Below are positions 44,335 to 56,771 of a stretch of 64,000 nt of DNA, in pieces. The notes below the pieces were generated by a model that saw nothing but the letters and a program-made list of their open reading frames with translations, searched no databases and had not been told where the DNA came from. Made by a program: the position numbers and the translations under genes. Positions within the stretch are counted from its first letter, which is position 1; every line of letters starts with the position of its first letter. This DNA comes from Pyrus communis (lineage: Eukaryota; Streptophyta; Magnoliopsida; Rosales; Rosaceae), in NCBI RefSeq assembly GCF_963583255.1, contig NC_084808.1:7959501-8023500 (forward strand). Direction: 5' to 3'.

Positions 44335-46682
44335 ATGGATTCACATTTCACTACTCCAACTCCTTCGGAGTCGCATCCTGAGACAATGGATTTTCTTTCC
44401 CTTGCATGGTGCAACTTTGCAGTGCAAGCTTTTCAACCAGACCAACAAGATCGATCCGTGGTTCTACTCGACGATCCAATTGTGAAGTTTGAGAACCACA
44501 ACAAGAGTCCTTACACTGTAAGTCGAATTCGTCGCACTTCTAGTTTTTTATTTTGTCAGACCATAAGAAAGTTTACAACATTGATTTTATAACTCTCTCA
44601 GAAGCTAGACAAGATGGATGATGCAGATCTCAAGCCTCCACCACCATGGAAATACAATGATGTGAAGGTGAAACACATATACGATGCATATAAATACATC
44701 TTAGCTAATTGAATATCTTAAAACCAATTTTGTTGATAACATACTGTAGTTTTGTTTTCTTTAGTCGTTTATATGGATGCAACAAGCTATGCATCCAGAA
44801 TTGAACTACAACGGCTTTTTACGGAACAAATGGGTACGTAGAATTGGTTCCTACGTTGTAATATACTGCATTTTTCTATACGTGTATAAAAATTGGAGGT
44901 ATCACTCTATTACGTTGCTCATACATTCTTCTGTTATGCAGATGTCATGGAACATGGTGCCATTTAAGAATATGTCGATCAAGAAATGGCTTAAAGACAT
45001 TAAGCGAAGGCGGAAAGAGGAGCACAGGCTGCAAAGAGCTGAAGTCCATGCAGCAATATCAATGGCGGGGGTAGCGGCTGCGCTTGCTGCTATTGCAGCT
45101 GAAAAATCAGAAAATGATGAGTCAAGCACTGCCAAGGAAGCTGCAGTCGCTTCTGCAGCCGCGCTGGTGGCGGCCCAGTGTGCAAAAGTTGCAGAAGCAA
45201 TGGGGGCAAGAAAGGAGCAGCTCAGCAGTGTAATAGGTTCAGCCATGAATAGCACAAGTGCAAGTGACATCTTAACTCTAACAGCTGCAGCTACAACATG
45301 TAAATATCCTATATCCCTTATCTTTGTTCCCTAACTTGGTTTAAAACATAAATGAGCTATATGTGGTGGTGCCTTGTGTAATCTGGGTATTGATACGGTT
45401 AATGCGTACGTGCGAATCCTGAAGAGCGATGTATTGTAGGCCCCACATACATCAAATGTTAGAAATGTACGACTGGCAGTAGCACAGCTCATCTAGTACT
45501 ACATATGAACGGTTAAAGATGGACACAAAAAGTACATCTCAACCATTCATACCTAATCCAACAATGAAGGAATTAAATATTCAAACCAATACGAATAATA
45601 AGGGATTTTCTATGATGCTCTGAGTCTCTGATACTCAAGATTTTTAACGATTACAGTATTTTCCTCTAACTTTTTTCTGGGTCTTTATTTTTCCATTGGT
45701 GGTGTTTGAAACATATAGCGTTGAAGGGAGCAGCGACATTGAAAGAAAGAACAGGATGCTGCAACAAAAGACTAAATGGGACTGCACCTGTGATGCCTAT
45801 CGAGGATAACCCTGAGGAGGTTGATTTCGACTTTGAGAAGTATAGATCAATGCTTGCAACAGGTGCCCAGCTCACCACTGAAACACCAGACGGTTTGTAC
45901 TTCTACTTTAGATCTTCATTAATTTAACCATTTCTTTAAAGAAATTGACCAAAACGACGAGTTTCTAAAACCCAATTGCTGAAATGATTTAACTCTCGAC
46001 ATAATCAAACATTGATGACATGTCGATCAAATACTGAAAGTGATCTTTTCAGCAATTGAACTATGTAATTTTACTGCAATCCTGATTCTCCGACTCTCGA
46101 ATGAGCCTGGATTTCGGTTTCGAATTCCTGAATTTCTATGTTGTTTTACTCATCTGGGCGCTAATTGAAATTGCAAATTATGTGTTTTTAGGGAAGTACA
46201 CAGTTAGATCGGTGTCCGTCATCCTCAACAATGAAGCCAAGGTCTGCATGTTTAACGTGTTTTCTGCCATTTTTGTCACCTAAAGCATTAATCAGAGCCT
46301 AACCTTTAATTCTTAATTCAACTACACAGGTTCTTGTTCAAATGAGGAAGCTCGGTCTGTTGAAAAGCAAGAAGGAATGTACGTCGAGTAAATGAAAAAT
46401 TCCATAAACAAGCTCAACTTTATCGCTACAATCTAATCAGTGGAGCTGTTTTGTGTTGTCTCAGGTATCATACTGGACATGCATGCGGAGCTGTATAAAG
46501 ATTCAGAAGCCGGTGAGAATGGTACAGGTTATCTCATCGTGTTAACGACGAGTAAGGGGATGTTCAAGCTGGACATGGAAGCCGACTATCAGCGGTACAA
46601 GGCATGGGCGACGACCATTAACCATATGCTCTTGGTCTCTACTTCGTTTACGAAATATCATCTTCAATACTACAAGAACTAG
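44335..46682 (+). CDS. FORKED1-like / VAN3-binding-protein-like protein (DUF828 + PH domain)
   Basis: Eight exons with GT-AG introns read as one 388-residue protein: 44335-44517, 44602-44667, 44765-44833, 44942-45299, 45719-45892, 46192-46241, 46330-46378, 46465-46682. Phases fit at every join. The N-terminus has the family's ETMDFLSLAW motif. Exons 3-5 give the DUF828 'auxin canalisation' region: WKDIKRRRKEEHRLQRAEVHAA is approximated by LKDIKRRRKEEH, then Ala-rich helices (SMAGVAAALAAIAAE, AAVASAAALVAAQCAK) and the LKGAATLKER block. Exons 6-8 encode a plant PH domain (GKYTVRSVSVILNNEAK to YQRYKAWATTINHML). Characterised family members bind VAN3 ARF-GAP through this region and act at the trans-Golgi and plasma membrane in PIN/auxin transport and leaf vein closure. 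At 388 residues it resembles the shorter family members. It is convergent with the PIG-B-like locus. Confidence 0.85.
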
Positions 46683-48072
46683 TGTTCGATGATTATTTAC
46701 AAATATCATCTATCACAAAGATCATTGTGTTGCTGCACCTATGTGCATATTTGCCCTGTACTTTTGTAACTATAAATCAATTCACCATTCCTGCTTTAAC
46801 ACAATCATTTCTGCTGAAGAACCTAATGGATAATCTCAAAGCATAACTACAATGCGACAACAAATAAAGAGATGGAAAGGATGAACAGCAATTATGTTAA
46901 CTCTCATTAATCATTAACCAAACAAGAGAGGGAAAAAAGCGAGACAAGTAATTACCATAGGAATACAAAAGCTTATGTACTACAACAACACAACTGTTCG
47001 ACATTTTTAGACCACATCGCTAATATCAGTCTTAACACTTGCAAAAGATATAACCAAATGACTCGCGGATGGAAGCCGAAGACTCTCATCAACTATCAAA
47101 GGATACCATTCTCCTACACTTAATCCCTAATGCGATACTATACTTAAACTCGTTATTAGAACTCACTATGATGATTATACTTGAACCTATGTATTGTGTC
47201 AACTCTTCACTATTAATGAGAACTTTTCTACCCCGTGGACGTAGCCAACTTAGGGTGAACCACGTACATCTTGTGTTTGCTTCCCCATCTTTATCTTTCA
47301 ACATATTCACCAACACTTAATGACCGGAGCTACTATGCGAAGTTCACAAACTTAACACTTTACGTTGTTCCAAAGTCTCACTAATTGTGTGCATCAACAT
47401 CCTTCAACGTGCTTTTATAACCATTAGATGTGTGGTCAAAATTCAAAAACCAAGATCTAATGGTTAAAAAACATAAAGTATACAATATTCTGGACCACCA
47501 TAGAACTTTTGAAATTACAGGGCATCATTTGGAGTAGTGATACTGATGAAAAAGGAGATTGTATGAACGTGTTCCTCTCATTTGGGAATTGTTACAGCTT
47601 TTTAAGCTCAAGATGTTGGAATTGTGTCAATGTCTTTTTCTTTTACCATTGTGTTTCTATATCATAATTGCTATCTGCAGTTCTGTTTTTCTCAGTAGAA
47701 ACTAACAAATATATGTTCAATAATCTGTAAAAGGCCGAACATCCATTTTTATATAATTGCTAGCAAATTCTTAGGGGCTCTATGTTCAACATATTAGGTC
47801 CTTTTATCAACTCGATGGCAAAATGAAATGTAGTGTCAAGTAGATATATCAAACAAAGACGCAGAAAAAACAATGGAAACAAAATAATTATTAAAATCCG
47901 GGGTTAATGAATGGAAAAAATTGTTACATTAGCATTGACGATCTGAAGTTGGAATCTACTGAGGCAAGCAGAGTCTCCAATAACCCCAAGCTCTGGCAAT
48001 CCACTCCATTCATCAAGACCTAAAGTCAATAACTTGTTCCAGCTGGAGTGATAATAGTTGCATAAACAATAA
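46683..48072. other. Intergenic DNA between two convergent genes
   Basis: It holds the 3' ends of both genes. AT-rich with no domain-bearing frame; the small open frames near 47069-47320 overlap on both strands and show no similarity that I recognise. Confidence 0.5.
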
Positions 48073-51000
48073 TCAGTCGCCTGTCAAACCATATACAATA
48101 ACTGACACTTGAAGATGACGGTCCACTTTGAAGTGAGCATGGAAAAACCTTTTTATCTGTCATCATAGGCCAGATATAAGTTTCAGTGCTAGCATGGCAA
48201 GCAATTTAAGAAGTAACTTTTTTATTTGGCATAAATGCAACACTGCAGCAGTAAAATTATGAGTTGTAGCATGCACCTCTCTGAAAGAATGTGAGATCAG
48301 AAAATCCCTCAACTGTTTTTCTTCCGAATCAAATAATACAATGTGACTAGGGAAAGACCAATTCTTTGCAAGTTCTGACGTAAAACCAACAGGATCCATC
48401 ATGAATTGGTCTGATTCATCTAGGATTCCTTTTTCTTTACTGTCGACAAAATTTCCAACAGTGTACAAGTTACAAAACCACTTGCATGAAGAGCGGCAAC
48501 AAAGAAATAATTCTTTCCAAGTAGTTAAAGATCAAACCTTGGTGAGCAGTCTAGGAATCTCATCGGAAGGTTGCGGTGAACTGTAGAGTAGTAAGGTGTA
48601 GCGTGGCAAGGCATCAGAAAAAGTACATTTGTCACTTTTCCGTGAAGCACTTCTTTGGATAGATAGTATGTAACATCCTCGGTTCCTCTCTGTTTAGGCA
48701 TGTTCAAAAGTGTTATCCAAAAGGAAAGATGGAAGAGGAATAGGGACCATAAAACAACTTAAATAAAAACATTCAAGATAGTAGTAGAGTATAGCATTTA
48801 AAGTTGAGTACATGCCAAAGAACAATAAAAGTTACCCAGCCCTTGTGTTTATCAGAAAGCAAAATGAGTACCTGATGAACCAAACTCATATACAGGGCCA
48901 TTGGAATATTGGTAGCAAGCAAGAAAAAGATGGCCAACTGCATTTTTGCAGGGCATTTGTTATTGATATTCAATGGTTCTTTTCCTTTACCATTTGCAGA
49001 AACCAATGTTCTTAATGCAGCTAAGGAATGCCCAGAGTACATCAAAGCTATAGGAAGTACGGGCAGAACAAACCTGTAACTCAAAAGTCAAATTAGAAGA
49101 GTATTAGTTGTAAACAGAATGAACGATCAAAGAACCATTTTAATTGTATAAATAATAGAAGAGGTACCTGAATTCTTTGTGGCCTAGCACACTATAAAGT
49201 CCTCAAACCCATGAAATAAGGCCAGAAAGCTTCCAATGTTTGGATTGCATGATTCCAGCAACAGAAAATGGTAAGAAAGAGAATATCATGACTGTAAATC
49301 CTTGAGTGAAGTACCAGTACCACTTGTGAGTCCCATAATAGTCTCCACCAGCAGAAAGAAAATTGAATCTTAGAAAATTAAGAGGTACAAAGAAAGTAAA
49401 GAGAACGATTATAATGTCAATACAATTATGCAAAGCTACACATAATTGACATGAATGCATGGACTGGTTCCATAAGGGCTTAGACAATTCATTAAGATTT
49501 TTTGTCACACCTTGAAGTGGTGCTGCCATCTTTCCTAGATGTTGCTTAACTTAAAACACGGGGACTACTAAAACGAAAATAAGACATGATTTACCAAATT
49601 ATTTACATAATCAGGTAAAAACTCATATTATATAAGGCCAGACTGGTTTTAAATGACAGACACTTCGAGGTATCATTACTGTCTTCATCACCTTTATCAC
49701 TTGCATATCACATTTCCTTAATCACCAATAACCCTACAGCTGCCGCTTCTTTTATATAAGGACCAATTGGTGCGACAACAAGTTTCTCTTCTTTTGCATC
49801 TATCCCAATCGCATCATTGCACACTCATCAACTATAACTCCATGTTACCATTAAAGCCAAACTTCAAAAAACTCACAATTCAAGCTTCATTAAAAATTAC
49901 AAGTCCACTGCCGAAATAAAAGAGAAAACAAACAGGACAAATATCATTATGGGAATAACCTATGATATAATTCAGAAGCACGAACAATTCACGATAAAGT
50001 TCCTAATAATTTTAAGCACTATGGAAATGTATTCCGAGGGAGATTGGCTATACTTACCCCATGGGAGCCACTTCCAGAAAAATGAATCTCAGTTTATCAC
50101 GTGTCAAAAATAGCTCAAGAAGGCCAACATACAGCCATATGATAGCAATCGTTGGTCTGATAGCACAAGCTAATGCGGCAATAATCAAACCCCACTTCCT
50201 TGATTCCAAAGGAAGTTTGCTGTAAGAAGGCCTTATACAGGGCCAGTAGTACAGGCTCACAAGGGTAAGAACAGTCTCCAAACTATTTGAAAATGTACGT
50301 GTGATACAGTAAAACATAAACCGATTAGTCAATTGTGAAAACAGCTGGAATTGAGTTAAGTACATACTTTACCAGAAAGAGCCTGATGTTTACAATAGTG
50401 TTTTCAGCCGGTAATAGTAATTGAAATTCACTATTTAAAATAAACATAGTGTTAGACATGAAATATTATCATTACAGAAGTAAAGAGCCCCTCCTACAGA
50501 AGGATACAGCCCATTTAGCAACGCAGTCACCAAAGATGATGACAGAGAGCTTATACAAGTATAAATCACCAAATGCAGCAAAAAAGGACTGAAACAGCCG
50601 AAGTGTGGTGCAGCAGAAGTGTGGTGCCATTTGAGGGTGCAGTTAAGCAGAAGGAAATCAAGGGAAACCTTACTAGAAGAAATACCAATGCAACTGAAAA
50701 ATCTTATTTAAGTTTTCTGAATCACTTGATGATAGCATTTCATAATAGCTTCTATGAGCAACAATGAATATTTAAAATCAGAATAAGATTATTTTCTCAA
50801 GTGATGCATCTTTCCAAACTTGGTGCAGCACCAGGGGCAGTGGCGTTTTAGCATTCATACAACTGACCCCTTGTTGTTTCCAATAGTCATTTCTTAACTA
50901 GTAACAAGTAAGAACTTTTAGCTCCACAACTCAGCTTAACATACAGTTCATAGGAATCCGTTCTTCCTTACATACAAATATATATAACATAAAATGTCTA

Positions 51001-51477
51001 ATGTTGTAAAAGCCATTACCATGAACCATGGGTTATCAAGACCCATCATGGCAATCGCTTTGTAAAGGAAAGCAAAGAGAAACGGATGCAAATAGCTACG
51101 AATCCCCTTTCTCCACTCCCACGCCAAATGGCCATACCTGTCATTTGCACAACAATTTATATTGTACTTACCCTTTTAAATCAAGAATCTTCACCCTTTA
51201 CCTAGTAAAAGAAAGGTGAAATTAGTGGGTACCCGAAAGTTATGCGATGCGCAACTTCAAGGGCTTGCCAGTGTTCATCAGGGTTAAAATAGGTCTGAAT
51301 CAACAGAGCATTTGCTATTTGAAAGGCCAAGCGGGGTGCAAAAACTTTCTTGGAGGAGCCTAGAACGCCAAGTTGTGAGGCTTCTTTTTGTTGTGGACCT
51401 AATTTCGACGGAACTGGGTTTTCTGTTTTGCCTGATTCTGCTGATGGTGAGACAGCAACACTCTGTCTTTGCCTCAT
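48073..51477 (-). pseudogene. PIGB: PIG-B-like GPI mannosyltransferase 3 (APTG1 type), probably broken
   Basis: The family adds the third mannose to the GPI anchor in the ER membrane. Exons, 5' to 3': 51477-51233 (YFNPDEHWQALEVAHRITF), 51137-51020 (YGHLAWEWRKGIRSYLHP), about 50588-50508 (FFAAFGDLYLYKLS), 50344-50058 (TRTFSNSLETVLTLVSLYYWP, ALACAIRPT), about 49380-49168 (FNFLSAGGDYYGTHKWYWYFTQGF, then LGHKEF), 49073-48872 (RFVLPVLPIALMYSGHSL), 48689-48538 (RGTEDVTYYLSKE, MPCHATPYYSTVHRNLPMRFLDC), 48439-48277 and 48156-48073 (RFFHAHFKVDRH, TGA stop). Faults: an in-frame TGA at 49203-49205 between ISWV and GLYSVLGHKEF; I cannot find the exon for the ~20 residues before VPLNFL; and the start of exon 3 is disturbed by a 16-bp tandem duplication. 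The other splice sites and frames are good, so the damage is recent or is an assembly error. Confidence 0.75.
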
Positions 51478-53735
51478 AGTTCCACCCAATTGAAAAAACT
51501 TCAGTGGGTAAGGCAAAGCTCGAATTTCTTCAAATTAGAAATGCAAACCATTCAAATCGATGAATTTCAAATCTATAAAATTGAAATTCAGAGCTTGGAA
51601 AATGCATCATTAGGGTAAACAGGGATTTTAATTCAACTACTAAATTATATAACAGCAAAATGAATTTTACAGGGTTCCTCTAATCAGTCAAATTAATGAA
51701 AATTAACAATAATTACAGCAACAGTTAAATCAACAAAAAATACAACTGTGGAGATTGATTGAGATATTAAACCCTAACCCTTATCGTTATTTCAACAGAA
51801 AGGATGTAAGTAATTGTGTAAATTCGTTGGGTTTGATTGAGTACATTTTCCCCCAAAAAGTAATATACTCGTAGCATTGGAGCTATATCCCTATTTCTTG
51901 ATTCAAAATTACATGGAATAAAGTGACTTCTCTAATCAAATCTAATCCTTTAACACTAAACAAGGCCAAATAGAGAAATATCTAAATCATAACTTGATAT
52001 TGATGCAGCCAGTTATAGTTGCACGCCTGGGATGCCAAACCACAACAGTATCCTTCGTGGCCGATCAAGGTGACATTTATTTACAGTGTGCATCAACGAC
52101 TCCAAAAAGAAACTGATAAGGAACCAATTAAGATAATTTCCAACCGAACCTGCCATAGGGTCCTGGGTCAGAACATAACTCGTTTTGACACAAAACTCAT
52201 CTCTAATGGAGGAGGGTTAGGCCAAAAAAATTTAGGACCACAAGGTTAAAATATAGCCAAATGGCCAAAACGCTGGCCAAACATAGTCAACCTTGAAAGT
52301 TGGGCCCAGCTGTGCTACTAGCTAACATCATGTAGCCTCTTTTTTTTATTTTTTTTTTCAAAGACGAAATTAAAAGAAGAATTAAAATTTTTAATTTTTT
52401 CCTATAAATACCTTAGTTATTTCTACACCATTTCTCATATCTCTTTCACCCTTCCATATTATCTTACCTCATTTTAATGTCTAAGTTGTTAACATGCAAG
52501 TAAAATTAAAATATTTAATAACATGAAACTTAAAACAATATTTTAATATGATAGTTTATTCAATTAACCGATAAAGTTAAAGAACAAACTTAAAATAATA
52601 AATTATCGAAGGGGTTAAAAAATAGCCCCCTTTGGTTGGAGAGTGTATATAGATATGACCAGGTTCATCTTTTGGATTAAGAACTTCCCAAAAACCTCTG
52701 TTTGAGATGAGGTAATGATTAGTTTGATGTGTCAATGGAATTTCTTCTTAGCTTTTCTTTAATGAAGTACTAATAAGTTTTCCTCTTTCTTTGGTTTTGT
52801 GTTTATCTCCCTCTCTTCACAGCCGACCAATGGAGGAAGATGTAAGTTATACTACTTTTGAGATTATTTAGTGCATCTTTGTTATGTTTCTCTTTGGTAT
52901 TTTCTCTATCTTTTCTCATATCTGAGATTGGGAATATGGTTGAGTTCTACTGGTTTTCCATTCTCTTCTCACCCCAAACCCCTAAAAGAAAAATAAACAA
53001 GAGATGGCATGTGTTTGACGTTTACCTGATAATGCCATCCTGATTCTAAGATTGTTATGTCTTTGTAATTTTACAACAATCTCTGGTTTCTCTGTCACAA
53101 TTACATTGAAAGGAACAGACTTCAATTGCTTAGCATCACTTGATTGCTGATCGCCTCGTAAGCTTTCATACCTATAGTAAAGTTAACTGCATTACTTGAT
53201 TACAACTTTCGATTTGGACTTATTGTAGAAACACAGTTGCAGAGGCACAGTAAAGAATAAAACCAATAACAAAAGTCTAGAATACTTGGAGTTGACATGG
53301 AACTGGAAAATAGGAAGGTTGCAGGGGTCATGTATCAGCATTTCTGGTCAATCAACTAGAAGAAAGCCTTTACCCTTTAGGTTGCACTTTCAATTGGATG
53401 CGTGCTTTATTCAATCATTTACAAACTCAACACCCCAACACACGTATGAAGTGGCATAACCACTTGCATTTGTTTACAGACATTTAATATACTTAGTACT
53501 TGAGTCTCTTGAGTCCATCAAACAAGTTTTGGGTGAAATCACTTGCCATTAATCAAGGCAGGTCATATGCCAGAGTAAAGACTAAAGCCAGAGTCTGTAT
53601 TGCTTTGTATTTTTATGCATATTTCTTTTAATTCTCCTTTTGTTGACTTGGTGCCACTAACCAAAGACATTTTCATTAAAAAGAATATGTGTTGTATGCA
53701 GCTTTATATAATCAGTTTTAGAAGATGTATTTGAA
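51478..53735. other. Gene-free AT-rich DNA upstream of the PIG-B-like locus
   Basis: It probably includes the promoter and 5' leader of that locus (51478-51900). A T-rich tract lies at 52341-52359. I see no further gene or element with readable ends. Confidence 0.5.
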
Positions 53736-53945
53736 TGCATGATGATTTCGTGTTCAAATAATTTAGTATTCGAAACCGTAAACCAACAAGAACCGAATCG
53801 AAACCGGTGTAGATCAAACCGTAAGGTTCTAGTAATAAATTTAAACGGAACCGCACCAAACCAAATCGTTGATATTTTTCGGTTCCAGTTCCGGTTTAGA
53901 GGTGGAACCACACCGAAATGCACCATGCCCACCCTTAATCGCACC
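53736..53945. repeat. Low-complexity ACCG/GGTTC repeat, hAT-like
   Basis: Inverted runs of AAACCG/ACCGAA on the left and CGGTTCC/CCGGTTT on the right face each other, as in subterminal regions of plant hAT-type elements. No transposase or defined ends. Confidence 0.35.
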
Positions 53946-54186
53946 TAAGCATAATATTAGGACCCATTAGTAAAACTCCACTAAAACAATAAAATTTGGG
54001 AAAACGGAGTGCAAATTTGGAATTAGGGTATCGCAATACGCTAAGAAGGGTCCCTGAAAAATTTTGTAAAAAGTCAACAAGAAGGTCGACGATCAACCCT
54101 AAAAAGTCAATCGAGACGCCCCGGTGGTTAACTACGTTAAAACTTTGGAATTTCACTAAATCGATGTCCAAAACGGACTCGGGGTG

Positions 54187-54417
54187 TGATAGGAGTATAT
54201 TTATGTGACTTTGTTATCTTATTTCTTTGCATTTACTTAGTTAATTTCCATTTATTTTGGTAATTTAAGTTATTTTCGTATTATTGTAGGTCCAGTTGGT
54301 AAAGATGACAATAAATGGCAAACTAGAGCAATTTGGAGCAGTTTTGGACTTAGATTGGATAGCATGCGTGGATAGTATATGGGCTGGACATTTTGGTGTT
54401 TAAATGGTGTTAAACAT
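54187..54417 (+). repeat. LTR fragment of a related element (5' start only)
   Basis: It starts TGATAGGAGTATATTTATGTG, a diverged form of the family LTR start, and runs about 230 bp before copy 4 begins. The preceding bases CGGGGTGTGA resemble a chromovirus LTR end. Confidence 0.6.
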
Positions 54418-56458
54418 TGATAGGAGCATATTCATGCGACTTAAATGGCTTGTTCTCGTACATTTACGTTATGTTTCTTTAGTTATTTTAGTTCTTTATG
54501 CTTCTTTTGTGTGTTTTCAGGTTCTAAGGGCTTAGGGAGCAAGAAAGTGCATTTTGAGGCTATTTGGAGCATTTTTGGGCATGGATTGGATAGCTTATCC
54601 ATGGAGCCAAAGTTTGGACGAAATTGAAGACTTGAAGTAGGAAAGTTAAATCCTAAAAAGACCTCATGTTTAAGCATCATTGAAAACTCCTACGCATTTT
54701 AGAACACAAAAACAACATTCCTAGCAACCTTAGGACATTGTCGTGTGTTTCCTTGTGTCTCCCTTCCTTGCCATGCAAGGAAGGGCTTTGTTCCCTATTT
54801 TAAATACTTAAACACTACCACTTATCATTCACCACATATCATTCACCACTTATCATATCATACATTCATTTATCACTTATCATAATCATTCACTTATCAC
54901 TTAACATATCATACACTTATCACTTATCACTCATAATCACCTACAACATCCACCTACTTCACCTACAACATCCACCTACTCACCTACAACATCCACCTAC
55001 TTCACCTACAACATCCACCTACTTCACCTACAACATCCACCTACTTCACCTACAACATCCACCTACTCACCTACAACATCCACCTACTTCACCTACAACA
55101 TCCACCTACTTCACCTACAAATGACATAGCCATATGTTCCCTCCACTACTCCTATAAATACCCTTGCATTCATTCATTCATGGAGATCTCATTCCATTTC
55201 ACAACACAACACCCCTCAAACACTTCCATTATTCCCTAACCGTGAGTCCCCCTTCCACCATTCCTCATCCATTTCCATAATTCCCCAAACCTCACCTTAG
55301 ACCTTGTGCTACAACAACGAGGAAGATAAGAGGGCCTAAACGTTCATACAATTCAAGTTTGAGTTGTTGGAATGTTTAGGTGTTTCTTTGATTTCAAAGT
55401 TTAAATTCAATTCTCTTTGTTTTGTACGTATGAGGAATGGAAGAGAAGAATGCCTAAACGTTCATACAATTCAAGTTTGAGTTGTTGGAATGTTTAGGTG
55501 TTTCTTTGATTTCAAAGTAATGAGGAACTAATCCCCCTTTAGCTAGGGGGTGATTCGAAACTATGTTTATATTTGCAATATGAATTGATTACTTTTGGTT
55601 GGAATTTCATAAGTTGTGGATTCAATTCGTTTAACTGTTTGATTGATAACTTATTTATGTATGTTCATTGAGATTGCAAGCTTAATTTTCATGCATGAAT
55701 ATGACGCTAGAATATAAGTGAGTTTCACCTAATCGTTATGAACTTATATTCACAAGTAGTGGAGGTTGCTTATAAACAATCGCGTTAAACGAATTCTTGG
55801 CATAAGTTTCATGCGTATTCCATAGTAACGAATGCCTCGTCAACACTTCTAATTTTCATTGAACTTAATGATCTTTGTTGAATGTCTCTATCATGCGTAT
55901 TCCATAGTTAGGGACTTTGATTAAGAATAATTTGGTTGTAATGCGTATTCCATTCAATCCAATGAATTTAGGGAAATCTGAAAGTTAATTTAAGCGGACC
56001 TAATTAACTTGGAGCATTGAGTTTCATAATTTATCGAAAGACCAACTGAGAATCAATCTTGTATGCAAGTATAACATGTGTGGAGAAGAACCCCTTAGCT
56101 AGCCTTCATTCCATTTATTCCATCATCCATATTCACATTTACATTCTGCTTAGTTTATTAACTTGTTTTGTTATTTCAATTTTCGTCAAATCAAAACTCT
56201 TCCCCCCTTTTTCCTTATTGTTCAATTTAGTTTATGTTTTAAAGCATTTTGAGTCTTTGGTTTGTCTTAGTGATTTAAAGTTTAGTTTTGCATTCTTTGA
56301 GTCTAGTATAGTGTTTTAAACTTTATTTTACGTTTTTGAGTCAAATCCAAGTGATTAACAATCCCTCCTAATCCCCGGTCCAGAACGATCCCTACTTATA
56401 CATATACTACAATTGATAAAAAGAGGGTTTAATTTGTGTGCGTATAAATCACGCATCA
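54418..56458 (+). repeat. 5' LTR of copy 4 (complete, 2041 bp)
   Basis: From TGATAGGAGCATATTC to CGCATCA. It carries the 22-bp minisatellite (54939-55120), the TATA box TATAAATA (55153-55160) and the ~118-bp duplication with CCTAAACGTTCATACAATTC (about 55330-55520). It is the best reference LTR for the family on the plus strand. Confidence 0.9.
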
Positions 56459-56463
56459 AATTT

Positions 56464-56481
56464 TGGCGCCGTTGCCGGGGA
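56464..56481 (+). promoter_or_regulatory. Primer-binding site of copy 4
   Basis: TGGCGCCGTTGCCGGGGA, exact complement of the tRNA-Asp 3' end, five bases after the LTR. Confidence 0.9.
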
Positions 56482-56582
56482 TTAGAAAATTTGCTAATTC
56501 CTTGGATTGTTTTATTTTCGTTTGTTTTTATTTTATTCCAGTTTCTTAATCTTGTTTTGTTTGTTGTTCTAGGTACTAGTTT

Positions 56583-56627
56583 ATGACTCGGAGTTCTCAT
56601 CCGATTCGTGAACACATCCTGGAGTGA
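56583..56627 (+). pseudogene. 14-codon gag stub of copy 4
   Basis: [14 protein letters not shown] then TGA, the same breakpoint as in copy 3 (24687-24731). It is followed by TTCTTCGTCCGGCTGCAAGA, the sequence found just after the pol stop in the Athila element. The shared join shows that copies 3 and 4 descend from one deletion event. Confidence 0.85.
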
Positions 56628-56771
56628 TTGGGTTCTTCGTCCGGCTGCAAGACGTAAAAGAAAGCGCTACTTGGGAGGCAACCCAATGCACTGAATAAAA
56701 CAAAGCTTGTTCATAAAAAATAAAAAAAATAAAAAAAAAAAAATTGAAAAAAAAAAAAAAAAAAAAAGAGA

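Noticed and set aside
45079..45270. Open frame on the minus strand inside exon 4 of the FORKED1-like gene
   Set aside because: It is the mirror of the Ala-rich coding sequence, a common antisense artefact.
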